Positions 23,901-35,461 of a stretch of DNA of 64,000 nt are shown here, one piece after another. Below the pieces are notes generated by a model. That model ran no database searches. It was given only the letters and a program-made list of their open reading frames with translations, and had not been told where the DNA came from. Made by a program: the position numbers and the translations under genes. Position 1 is the first letter of the stretch. Each line of letters starts with the position of its first letter. The stretch is from Sisyra terminalis (lineage: Eukaryota > Arthropoda > Insecta > Neuroptera > Sisyridae). The DNA lies in assembly GCA_958496175.1 (NCBI GenBank), contig OY292275.1, forward strand, positions 50,793,701 through 50,857,700, written 5' to 3'.

Positions 23901-26900
23901 ATCGTATAATTCTCTTTTTTGTTGCTAAATTTTCACTATGGCCCAATTTATTTGCGAATTGAAAACAAAGAAGAAAATGCAACGTCGCTAGATATTGATG
24001 TGCTAAAAGGGACTTGAGCCAACTAAAGAATCAGAAGAATTACATGGATATACGAGTGTATGTTTTAATATTTCCCCATAAGTTAAATATCCTGTTTCTT
24101 TTATCCTTAACTGCCCTAAACATAAAATAAGAGATCATCAATGGTTCAGATAGGTCCCTACAAGGTCCCAAATGTTTAATTTTTTCCTTTTTCTTGAGTG
24201 ATAATATGAGCAGTTAAACCAAATCCTGGTAAAATTAGAGTATAAACTTCGGGATGGTCAAAGAATCAAACTAAATGTTGATATAAAATAAGATCTCCTT
24301 CTCCTGTGGGATCAATGCCAATGCCAAAAATGCCATAATACCTACAGATCATATAAATAAAGGCAGCCGATTTAGTGATATTCTATACGACCGTATATTA
24401 ACTGTCGTAATAATGAAGTTTACTCCAAAAATTGTAGAAATATTTGCTAAGTGTTAACTAAAAATAGCTAAACCTACAGAAACTCCAGCTAGCAATATTA
24501 GCTACTAAAGGCAGATATGTTCCAGCTCCTTTTTTAACTATTGAAGAAGCTAAAAGGTTAGTGAAGGAGGAAATAGTTGAAACTTATACTATTTATTCAA
24601 GGAAAAACTATACATTGGGCTACAAGTATAAAAGGTACTAATCAATTTCTAAATCATCCAATTAAAATTGGTATTACTATAAAAAAATGGGGGTCGATGA
24701 AGAGTTCCAAAAATTATGTAGAGGTAGATGGTTAAACATGTTTGGCAACCCTTGGTTTAAATGTATTATGATACTAATTAGAGATGATGCCCGACTATGA
24801 TATAGATCGCTTAAAATAGTAAAATATTTCAAAATTTCTAGACATATTTTTTGGTACCATAAAAATTTTGTATCTAATGCAACTCCTCTTTTATGGTACT
24901 AACCGATGATTTCTTTATTCGATATTGAGTTTTCAATTAGCTTTATGTTTCTAGTATGATATTACTGTATGATACTTCTTTGCCAAAATTTTATTCCTAC
25001 AATAACATCTTTTAATAATTCGCATGGCAACTTTGCGATCACGTTTTATAAACATCTCTATACCGTTACGGTGAAAATAAATCAAATGAAAATGGATCTA
25101 TTTCCTCATTTCAATACTTTTTTTAAGTCATATTAAAATGCAAATGAAAATTCTAATAAAATAAACCTTTATGATTAGCGCAAGTCGATACCCTATACCT
25201 ATATGGTTTTTTCTCACGACAAATTTCACATTTCTTTGACATTGAATGACTTCTAAAAATCTATAATTAGTTCTTTGTGAATTTTCCGCATTAAACTTTT
25301 TTATGCAATTGGAAATCTCTGATAAAAACGAACCATACTTAGTATACCTGATTAGAGTATTTAAATTGTTTATAATTAAAAACGTGCCAGAACAAGCCAA
25401 AAATATAAAAGGATATGAAAGTTTATCGTTAGTGTGGAATGAAAACAATTTTGAATATCAATCGAAAACCAAAATTTCCATAAAATTTAACGAAACCTTT
25501 TATCTCGTATAGGTCAGAGATTAGAGACAATATTGTCTCGAAAATGTGATGAAAATATTTTCTCATATAACAAATAAATAATACTGAGATATTGGTCACG
25601 AAAAATGTTCACCGATAATGTGAAAAATATGACTTACTCAATACTAATCTTTCGATTAAATAAACAATTCATGGTCAGAGATAGCGAATTGAACTTAATT
25701 TGAAAAAATTACGGTTATCTTAGTTATTATTTGAATAATAAGTCAAGCATCCACTGTCTTGTTAAATAGGAGTGAAATTGTGAATTATTTTTAACTTCTA
25801 CAGGTCAACACCCTTGCGTAAAAAAAAAGCGGATAAGATGCGTTTTATAATATTTTTTTTGAAAATTTTTCTTGAAAACAAGCAAAAAGTTGAGGATTTA
25901 AGAAAAAAATTCAAATTTTTAATCAAACAGATACTCAATAATATATGGATTTGCAAACGAAATGAAGTGGTGATCCATCAAATTTATATTTAGCTAATTA
26001 TATTAGATGGTCAGGAGAAATTGATGTGATTATTATAATTATTTGGAATCTATATACATTTATTTAGTCAATAAACATTAATTTAGTATGTTTTGAATTG
26101 TGAAAATTGCAAAAAGCGAGAACATACATGTTCATCAGCTAAATGAAAAATAATTTGCCTATCTATATAAAAATTTCCAATACGTATTCTAATTTTAGAA
26201 TATTTATTTAGTGTTCTATTCTGACGGGAACAAGGTGTCTTATTTCTAAATAAGAAAATATTATATTTGCACTTATATTTTAAATCATTGAGTTAAATAC
26301 CGTAAATTATATTTGGATTTTTGACGTGCAATCCCATGGGTAATGTTACAACAAAGATTGTACTTCTGAACCCTATGGGAATTGATAAACTACAATAAAG
26401 CTTTGTAATCAATTGTTCTCAATTTGAAATGCACTTCACTTTAATGACTTGAAAATCCAGATTTTTTTTGAAGAGAGAAAAATAATTTCCTTTTATTGAG
26501 AAAGTTTAGACTTTAGGGACTAGGAGTATGAATAAGATATCGTAAATATCACAAGTAACAATAGGTGAAATTAAAGAATAATAACTTATGTGATGGCTAT
26601 TGTTGCATTTCAGTTGGCTTTAACTTGTTTATAGCCTCAATATAATTAGAATAAAATATCCTTGTACTTTAAAACAGTGCTTCTCAAACTGTGGGTGGGG
26701 TGCAATCCCCTAGGGAGCCCTGGACTTTTTGCCTGGAATATTACAGTAAAAAAATATCATAAAAACGTGATCAGAAGAAGGATAGCTGATCGGCAATACT
26801 TGGTCACTAAAGTCTAAAATTTTTGAGAAGGGAAGCCTTGGATTTTTTTTTTCTGATTTAGATGCCCGTGGTATAAAAATTTACGGGAAGGGATTCTCCA

Positions 26901-29900
26901 ATCTTCGCTTTGCAGACAATACAACCTTAGTTGTGAACAATGAGAGATTCTGGAACTCATTCGAAAGAGATTGAAGCCTTGAGTCTAAAGATTTTGGTCT
27001 AAAAATTAACATCAATAAAACCCAAGTAATGATTGTTGACCGCGCTAAAGAACATCAAAATTAGCCGGAAAGAATAGGCCTCTTCTTGGTTTTGGATAGA
27101 TTCGTTTATCTAGACTCGATGACATATAAATCAAGATAATGCGAGTATGAAATTGAAATCGAAATTGCTAGATCTGCCGTGGAACAATTGTCCAAATTAT
27201 GAAAAGATTGCAACATAAAAGAGTCACTGAAATCCGATTGGTTAATACACTGGTTTTGCCAATCTTCTTCTATGCTTTGGAGACTTTGGCTATCCGGGTA
27301 GCTGATCAGCGACGAATTGATGCCTTCAAGATGTGGTTTTGTAGGAGAGTACTGCGTATCTCTTGGACGGCTAATAGAATAAATGATTCTATCCTGAATG
27401 AAGTCAAGTCAATCCAAAAACTCTCTTCACTGATGTATGGATGAGTCCTAGGATTTTTCAGACAAAGCTGATGGTACAGGGACGACCTGAGGAAAAAAGG
27501 AGCGAAGGCAACTACCATTGATTCGACCCTTTGAACAGAAGTGGTGGAAAAGCTTGTTGATTCGAGTCTCGCGTCCGCAGCACGATAAACAAAAGAATGT
27601 AATCGTTGGATAAGGACCCAGCGGGTCCTAAGAAATTTGGAACTTCCCGAATGATAGCCATTTTTATCACCATATATCGACAGTGAGAAGCTTTGAGAAG
27701 CACTGCTTTAAAAATATACCATTTCTTCTGGTACCTAGTTCTAATTCCAAAAAGATCTAAGAACTATTAATCATACGTTTACATCCTCACGACATAGGTA
27801 TTATCTCACAATCAGTGAATGAAGTATGATTAATAAGATTTTTGTTCAGTTAAGATAAGTATTTGAACTTAAAATTGAAATTTATCAAAGTTATGACATA
27901 AGTTGTAATAGGTCAAGAAAAGAGCTTTCAACGTTAGGTCAATTTGACCTTATCTAACTAATATAAATGTTGCATCTCATTTTAATAATCTTGATAATTA
28001 AATTATAAAACGAAAACAAATTATTAAAACAAATAATTATTTGATTAATGATAAATCTATTGAAAAATGTAGTAAACATTAATTAAAAATGCAAGTAATC
28101 CAGATACAAGTAGGTCAACAGTATCATACATTAGACAAGTTTGATTTTATTTTCGATTTTATGTATAATTTTCCGACTTTAATAAGAATTTGTTCTTGAA
28201 AATAAGCACTGCAGTTATTATAGACTTATTTTTTGTCAACCTTTAGTATCGATCTGATCAATACAAGAAACAAATAGCTAATTAAAGTGATGGAAACGTA
28301 AAAAATTTGCACAAGTGATAATTATTTTACATATAAGTGGATAGTACTTTCATTGAGTAAAAACGGGGTCAACCTCTCGCTTAGGTCTTTAACTTTTTGA
28401 AAAGTTGAACGCATTTTGTAATTGAAACTAAACTTGTGGTCATTGTGTTACTTGCACATAAATATCTTTCGAGAAAAACGATTCATAAACCAGTTTAGAT
28501 CTCGAATTATGGCAACTCTTATGTCATAACATAATTGATCGCATTTACATGGACTCTTTTTCTCTAATTTCATGTAAATGTTACGCTATAAACATATCAA
28601 AAAGACATTCTCTTCAAACATGTCAAAAAATGAATCAAATTTAGATGTTCGAAGCTTTTAAAACTTCAAACTTTGAGATTTAAATTTTAATAAAGCAAAT
28701 AGACCAGAATTACATTTAATTTAATATTAAAATAAAGATTAAAAGGCTAGTTGTTTTTCAGCAAGAAAGCAGTAAGAGTAGGAGTTTAGAGTTATGAACA
28801 ATGAAACCAGGAAAATTAACATTTACCAATTAAACTTTCATAGTTTCACTGCTAAAGGGTGAACTTAACAATAGAATTTGAGCAAATTTAGAATGTGAAG
28901 AATTTTTAATTTATTTTCGGATCATGACAATTTTGGCATAAGCTTTGAGTGATCTTTCGATACGCGGATCAGCTACCAATTATCATAGTAAAATATAAAA
29001 AGAAAAATTAGTATAATACAACCAGCGATAGAAAATCTAGAGAATTTATAAAACTTTATGTCCATCGTTATAGTATAATAAAGAAATCTTATCATATTTT
29101 TCCTGAAGTTCTAATTTGCTATCTAGAGTTTTATCTGGATAACCATTTTTCATGAAATTTATAAAAGGAACTAATACAACAGATATTATTAGGTGTTCCG
29201 GAAAATAATTTCGTTTTTAAACCTATAGTCATTCAATTGCCATTTATCTGCTTATAAATTATATCAAAGTGGTACTAAAGACATTTTATGATTAGAGTGA
29301 ATTATTAACTTATAAAAAAATACAAAATATTTTGAAGTCTATACAAAATGGTTAGGTAAGGTTGGTCTATACCAAAAACCCCAAGAAATGCAAATTCCTA
29401 GTTACCTATTCCTATTAGTTGTTACTAAAAACATTTTCAATGTATATCTAAGTGCATTAGATGTTCATTAACGCCAAATGAGTTCTTTTAAGATCAAATT
29501 CGATAATTTTCATTTCTCCAGCTGACACAAACGAAGAATAGCAAAAAAATTTACCAATTAGAAGTTAAGGCAGAAAATATTGCCAAATGTATGCCAGAAA
29601 GCCAAAGAGCTGTCAAATAATTCTAATCAATCTTTGTCGACCAACCAAATACTCAAAAGTACACAAGAACTATTAACAGGGAAAATTCTATGCTGCAACA
29701 CGGTAATGCAAGATTCCAATGCAGAAGAAAAGCCCTGGAAAAACTAATAAATTAAGGGTGGGAGTGATACTGGCGTACCCACTATAATCGTCCAAAGTTA
29801 TTCCATCGGATTTCTATTTATTTCAATCGTTACTTCATTTACTAAATGGTTTCAAAATTAAAAGCTTAATTGATGTTCAAAATGTAATTTTTTGATATTT

Positions 29901-32562
29901 TCCTTAGTAATCAATTGATTTTTACTAACTTGGCATTAAAAATTTGCACATTAGATGTTAAAACATTGATATTATTGAGGCTGATTATATCATTGGTTTA
30001 AAATCAAAAGTTATAACATAATTTTGTTTTAATTATTTATTACAAACACGAAATTATTTTCCGGTACACTTAATATGAAAGTAACAAATATTACAAATTT
30101 ACTAATTCTAGTGAAGATTTTTGAAACTGAAGAATTCTTTAAAAGTTTCTTCTCAGGATCTATCTTAGTGTTTTCCAGCCTTTTTTATTAAATCCTTACT
30201 AAGCCGTACTAAAACATATGCTCCTTAGTATATGGATATTCATAATAATTTGAATTAATTACTAAATGATACAATTCGATTATCTTAAACCCTAGATAAA
30301 TCCATTTTCGAATTGCTCTTGTAAATATCAAATTCCACGTATGTGGATTATGGACCCCGCACTGGAAAATATTGCTTCTCAAGAAATTTTTTAAACTTTT
30401 TAATACTCATATTTAACATATTCAAACATTATAATCAATTTTGCTAGCTTCCTAAAATTACATGATAAATATTTCCACCGAATCAAAAGCTCCGTGAAAA
30501 ACCCGAATAATTATGACCATCAAAAGATAATTTTTTGAATTCTTATAGAGATAACTTGCTCTGGCTGCTTCTCAATAGATTTAGTGGTATTTGATTTGAG
30601 TTTGACCTCAATTTGTAACTATACACATTTAAATCATTCTTCTTATTTTTTTTAATTATTTTATAGTAAAAATAAAAATAACTATTCTTTTTTTGACTTG
30701 TTCTTAGAAAAATATCTTTCCTTTTAGGTATCTACGCCAAGCTATGATCACAATATGGAAGTATCAAGTACCAATATGAATAGAAAAATCCAAAAGATCT
30801 TTAATTTATTAGATAATAGCCAATCCCCGCGACTTCGTCAGCGTAACTTAATACGTCAACAATATTACTGATTAATTTTACTGACTATCGAGAAATATAT
30901 ATCTAAATAATTTCAATTTCTCTTTTTGAATAAATATATGACCCAACCTCCAAAAATTATTTTTTAATGTGCTTAAAAGTGTCCATTTGTACATGTATAG
31001 AGTACTAAATTCGTGGTTTCAAAATTATGAACTCCAATTTTATGTTTGATCAATTAATATTTGAGTGTCCTAAAATTAATAAAATTAATTAGAGTAGTAA
31101 AAGTTTATTATTCAATCAATAATGTATTAAAGCCAATAGAAATCATTTATCTATAGATTAACAAAGAATGGTTCAAATTGAAGTAGTAGTTTTCAATGGA
31201 AAAAGTCTTAAGCTCTTTAGTACATGTTGGAAATCAAAACGGTCCTAGTAGATAGAGTTATTAAATATTAAGCAATTATTAAATGAAATTGACATTATTA
31301 CCTGTAATGTCAATATGGAATACCTAATTACTTCAATATGCAACAACTTTGGAAAATATTTCAGTCATAAATATCTTAAATTTTCTTTTATTCTCTTAGA
31401 TTTTATTTAACTTATCTTGAGTATGGGAATCGCCTTAAACTTTATTTTTTTTTCATCGCTATTATTTCGAAAATGGTTATTTAAACAATTTGAAAAGTTT
31501 ATAAAATCGAAATAATAAATACTTCTGAGTGATTTTTCTCGCATATTTTCAGGGATATCTAGCTCCAGTTTGGCTAATCTGGGGTGGTCCATTATGGTTG
31601 TTATATTGTTTACAGTTATAATTTTTTATTAAAAAAGTAGAAAATTTTGGAAATATCTATAAGTCCCATAAATCATTTTTGTTGAGGGGAATGGAAGTTT
31701 TGTTTTATGTTCCTTTTATTACGAACCTAAAATTGATTAATAATAATTTCATGAAAAAAACACCTGCACTTGGCTAAACGCCGAAATAATGAAGTGTAGG
31801 CGTTTAAATTTGCACTCAAGTGCACAAGTTGTATGGAATATTTGGTTTTCAAAAAAATTTATAACATTTATTTAAAGTTAAGTCCTATTGGTAATTTGTG
31901 TTATTATCACAGTGTTAATGTTATCAGTATTAAATAAGTTTTATAAATAAATTTATTTTTATGGAATTGAATGATTTTTGGTTGGCACTTGGCCGAATTG
32001 TACATCAAGTGAAAGCGCTTTCTTAACTTTCGTTGTCCTTGAAAAGGACACGTGAATTTCTATTGATTCGGTTTGAAATACGAATTGGTTGGTGTATCTT
32101 AAAGTGAGTATTTAATTGACTCATTAAATGTATTAATAGTTGGAATTGTTGATCTAATTGTAAGAGATTGAGAAGACAAGTCGTAGTATTTGTAGGAAGA
32201 CAAGTGCGGTTTAAAAATAATTTCGGGAAGAGAATCGTTTGACCTTCGCAGGTCATAACAATAAATGTAAAGGAAAGATGTTATATGGGAAGAAAGTATG
32301 ATTTAAAAACATTGAATACCTTTGGATCCTTTTCGTAGTAGTACTGTTGAGTTCGGATCCATCGTGAGACAAGATGATCTTTGACGGTATGTGCCAAAGC
32401 AAAGTAATAATCGCGGGGCGTCGCGACGTTACGGTCCTTAACTAAGGTGTAATGTAAATGACGATTGAACGTTTTTTTCACTTCGGTGACATTTTCGACT
32501 TGGGCAATGCCACGGACACTGATTTGTTTTCTTTTTTCGATGTCGGTTTTTGGGGTTGCCAT
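20989..32562 (-). CDS. GlyP: Glycogen phosphorylase
   Basis: The enzyme splits glycogen with phosphate to release glucose-1-phosphate in the cytosol. In insects it fuels flight muscle and trehalose synthesis. Four exons, 32562-32320, 23396-22868, 22808-21202 and 21144-20989, give 844 residues, the usual insect length. The N-terminus carries the phosphorylase-kinase site KRKQISVRG with Ser15, so the enzyme should be switchable between the a and b forms. Other blocks are [45 protein letters not shown], and [10 protein letters not shown] with Lys681 as the pyridoxal-phosphate lysine. The protein ends in PCPHEPRDT. All splice phases match. The first intron is 8.9 kb and full of repeats; the other two are about 60 bp. 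No lesion is seen, so the gene looks functional. Confidence 0.97.
23810..24018. mobile_element. Palindromic MITE, copy 1
   Basis: The left arm contains ATATCTGGTAACGTTGCATT. The right arm, inverted, contains the same word followed by AAAAGGGACTTGAGC. A second copy lies at 33451-33670. There is no transposase. It lies in the first intron of glycogen phosphorylase. Confidence 0.7.
24185..24695 (-). pseudogene. Nuclear insertion of mitochondrial COX1, rearranged
   Basis: The minus strand translates (mitochondrial code) to cytochrome oxidase subunit [21 protein letters not shown] at about 24265-24200, and the standard barcode region further on (around 24360-24690, with words such as GGTACTAATCAATTTCTAAA on the plus strand). 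The two parts are fused with a deletion between them, and substitutions and indels break the frame. It is a dead copy in the first intron of glycogen phosphorylase. Confidence 0.85.
24700..26670. other. Intron sequence with nothing recognised
   Basis: AT-rich part of the first intron of glycogen phosphorylase. Short open frames (for example 25303-25512) have no detectable similarity to known proteins. Confidence 0.5.
26675..27705. mobile_element. Non-autonomous hAT transposon
   Basis: Terminal inverted repeats CAGTGCTTCTCAAA and TTTGAGAAGCACTG bound 1031 bp. The flanks carry an identical 8-bp duplication CTTTAAAA (26667-26674 and 27706-27713), diagnostic of hAT transposition. No hAT transposase is seen. 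The interior is mostly a piece of a LINE (next entry). It sits in the first intron of glycogen phosphorylase. Confidence 0.93.
26835..27530 (+). mobile_element. LINE reverse transcriptase fragment inside the hAT element
   Basis: Frames translate to [14 protein letters not shown] (the catalytic FADD box, here FADN), then [15 protein letters not shown], and [18 protein letters not shown] with [20 protein letters not shown]. The last block is typical of endonuclease-reverse transcriptase LINEs of the RTE-like 'craniofacial development protein 2-like' group. Stops and shifts show it is dead. Confidence 0.8.
27714..29188. other. Intron sequence with nothing recognised
   Basis: AT-rich, no convincing open frame or repeat. 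Confidence 0.5.
29189..30073 (+). mobile_element. Mariner transposon, decayed
   Basis: Inverted ends TTAGGTGTTCCGGAAAATAA and its partner TTAAGTGTACCGGAAAATAA face each other, with TA directly outside both. A C-terminal transposase relic is still readable at about 29695-29880: GNARFHAARKALEKL, then [17 protein letters not shown], corresponding to the mariner NARPH and PSDYHLF boxes. Many stops and indels are present. The length (885 bp) is short of the usual 1.2-1.3 kb. Confidence 0.85.
30074..32319. other. Remaining part of the glycogen phosphorylase first intron
   Basis: No gene. A phrase CCAATCCCCGCGACTTCGTC at 30821-30840 resembles the start of a widespread arthropod repeat whose other end is seen at about 60790-60915. 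Confidence 0.4.
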
Positions 32563-32700
32563 CGCGAAAACGAGCTGTAGTTTGGTAGACAGTGGGCAAC
32601 GAACTGCTGCAAACTGTCACCGCTTATCTAACGTCGCTTGCTACTTAGTGGGGATTTCAGTCTTGGGGTCACCTTCTGAAAAGAAGGTCGCGCACGCGCA
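32563..32700 (-). promoter_or_regulatory. Probable 5' untranslated region and promoter of glycogen phosphorylase
   Basis: The 140 bp upstream of the start codon are clearly more GC-rich than the surrounding DNA (for example CGCACGCGCACTTC at 32690). No TATA box is obvious. The position makes it the likely core promoter; the exact start site cannot be fixed. Confidence 0.4.
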
Positions 32701-33450
32701 CTTCATATCACTTTTCAATTTTCACATTGCTAGTATATCAATGAACATGGCTCATATACATGTTCACATACTGTTTTGAAAATTTCAAAGCGAAAAAAAT
32801 CGCATTTGATCAAAATATAATTAATTATTTTTCTCTATAAGCACAAGTCAATTTTTCCTTCGTATCCAAGTCAAAATAATATAAATCAGACCATAGGCAT
32901 TTAAAAACGCACCAAACATAGCGAAACCTTGACGAGAGTTTTATAATTACTATTTTATAGATTTAGATCAAATTTTTATACAAATAAGCCGGACTAGATC
33001 CTTAAGTAATTAAAAATTTTATTAATAATAAAACTGCACTATCAATTAAAAATATCATGTGAGACTAACAACAACAGACTAACAATAAAAGTATTATATC
33101 TTGTAAATTCATCCATTGTAAAAAAATATTATTTCACCAGAATCATTTAATGTAAAATAAGTTTTCGAAATTCATAAAACTTGTACCACTTTAAAAATAC
33201 ACCCTATTAAAAATTTATCGAATATCATAAAAGCCAAATCCCCAAATCTTAACTCTATATACCCGAAATCATGGCCATAAAGTACTTTACGGTTCGGCCG
33301 TTTCACACATCATTAAAGACCTGTGATTTAATTATACATGCATGCACATTTATTATACATATAATACATCATTATATTTAATTTCCACCCCTGTTAAAAA
33401 AGATGTTTACAATTTTACTGTTTTTAAATACTTTTAATAACTATTTTGGG

Positions 33451-33670
33451 CTCAAGTCCCTTTTAGGTCGATCAATATCTGGTAACATTGCATTTTCTAC
33501 TTTGTTTTTTATTCTATTCGTGATTTTTTTGTTAATTCAATTCTAATGTGGTATAATTTTCTCTTTTGTGGCTCAATTTTCATTATAGGTCGATTTATTC
33601 GCAAATTAAATCAAAAACAAAGTAGAAAATGTAAAGTTGCCAGATATTGATCGGCCAAAAAGGAACTCAA
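33451..33670. mobile_element. Palindromic MITE, copy 2
   Basis: Arms of about 60 bp, starting CTCAAGTCCCTTTTAGG, are mirrored at the right end (CAAAAAGGAACTCAA read forward). Related to the copy at 23810-24018. Confidence 0.75.
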
Positions 33671-33694
33671 ACCTGCCTTTTAAGGTTCAAAAAA

Positions 33695-33755
33695 CCCGTT
33701 AGAAGTCATTTAAAGTTATTAAAGTCATTTTAAATGCAATGATTTCAAAATTTCA
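33695..33755. repeat. Short dispersed repeat, copy 2
   Basis: Nearly identical to about 20620-20690 (AAGTCATTTAAAGTTATTAA). Confidence 0.6.
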
Positions 33756-34009
33756 CTTAACCCCTTTTTTTCACAGTGATGAAGTGATAATTTGGTATCA
33801 ATTCACTAGACTTTTATTTTGCACCACAACATGTTACATTTTTCAGTTAAATGGCAAAATTATACTTATTGACCAAAGTGCAGTGTTTGGGGATATAGGA
33901 TTTAAGAACTTGGTTTTTCATGAGATTTGATAACTTTTTAACTTGTGAATTTTGGCAAACTTATTGTACAAGAATTGTTTTTGATGGGATTTCATTTATT
34001 TTTGTAAGA

Positions 34010-34595
34010 TAGATTTCAATCAAGGACCCTACGACAAATAATCGGTGCTCCATGGTATGTAAACAATAAAAAAATACATGAAGATACAGAAATGCCATCT
34101 GTAAAGGAGAAAATTCAAAGGTTTAGTAAAAAATACCTGAAAAAACTAGACGACCATCTCGCAATAAACTTATTGGACAACAGTGAGATGAAAAGAACGT
34201 CACAAAAATGGAATGTAATAGATTTGCCTGATAGATTTTGTAACTAAACAAATATTCCTATTAACTATTAATTGCCAAATTATTATTTCTTGTTATATAG
34301 CTTTATTTGTATTTATTACTTATATATTAATGCTTCACATTATTTTTAGTATTGATATTGTTATTATAGACTATTATTATTATTCTTCTTGCTACTGTTG
34401 ATTGTTTTTATGATTGTTGTTATTGCTATAAGAATTACTATTTTTGTTATTGTTGCTATTGATTGTTAAAAATCTTTGTACTTATACAGCACTAATCTAC
34501 TGGGACTAGTGCTTACATGTGATTGTCTATGGATTGAATGCACTTATTGCAATCCTATGCAGATTGTGCAATTTATTTGAAAATAAAAAAAAATG
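34010..34595 (+). mobile_element. Jockey-type LINE 3' end
   Basis: An open stretch at 34014-34247 translates to LRQIIGAPWYVNNKKIHED, then MPSVKEKIQRFSKKYLKKLD and INLLDNSEMKRTSQ. This is the typical C-terminus of jockey-clade reverse transcriptases, including the APWYV-N box. After the stop comes a 340-bp AT-rich 3' untranslated region with ATT-rich simple repeats and an A-rich tail near 34584. 5'-truncated. Confidence 0.88.
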
Positions 34596-35461
34596 TAAGA
34601 TGCCCTTGTTCTTTTTATTTTTTTAACAGCTTTTGTGTCTCAACTACACTTGTGCCACAGGATTAGAGTAAAATCAAAAGTTTTATGGAGACCCTGAGCA
34701 AATTAGACCTAAAGAAAATCTTTAAATACTTAGATGAAGGATTGAAATTAAAACTGATTCGATTGTTAATGAAAATCTTATGAAATTTTTGGTTCAATTC
34801 ATTTCTTATATTTTATTGTCAAAATGTTTTTTTTTCACAACAATATTTCCATCAAAACTATCGTTTCGAAATCGATTAAAAAATTCTTTTAGATGCACCG
34901 GTTGCATATCTATTTATTAAGGTTGTAAACTCATGCTTTTTATAAAAGCTCGACCAATATCATCCGACACAATAAACATAAGAATATAAGGACAAGAGAA
35001 AACTTTTTCATTATATAACAATATTTTTAATAAAATTTCCAAGTTTAACATTAATATAATACAATATATCCATTAAATAAAATACGTACATCTCTAAAAA
35101 TAATTTCATCACAGTTCTAGTGAATATTCGAGAATGTAATTTATTAAATGAGCTTTTTGGAAGCACACACGTAGTCCACCAACAATTTTTTTTTTCTATA
35201 AAATTGCCCTTCTTAAATAAAAACAGACTAATTGACTAGCTTAATTAATAATTGCAATTATTTGATCGTAATAATAAAATATTTATAAATAGCAGATTTT
35301 CTTATTATTCTAAAAGATCATAAGTATATATATCAGCTTTACTTTGAAATGAATTCTTGCCATAAAAAGCAAATAAATTGATTACAAATCCATTCTAACT
35401 CGTTTCGAAATAATAATATAAATATCGGATACTTGCAACGATCGTAAATCGGTTCGCTTTG

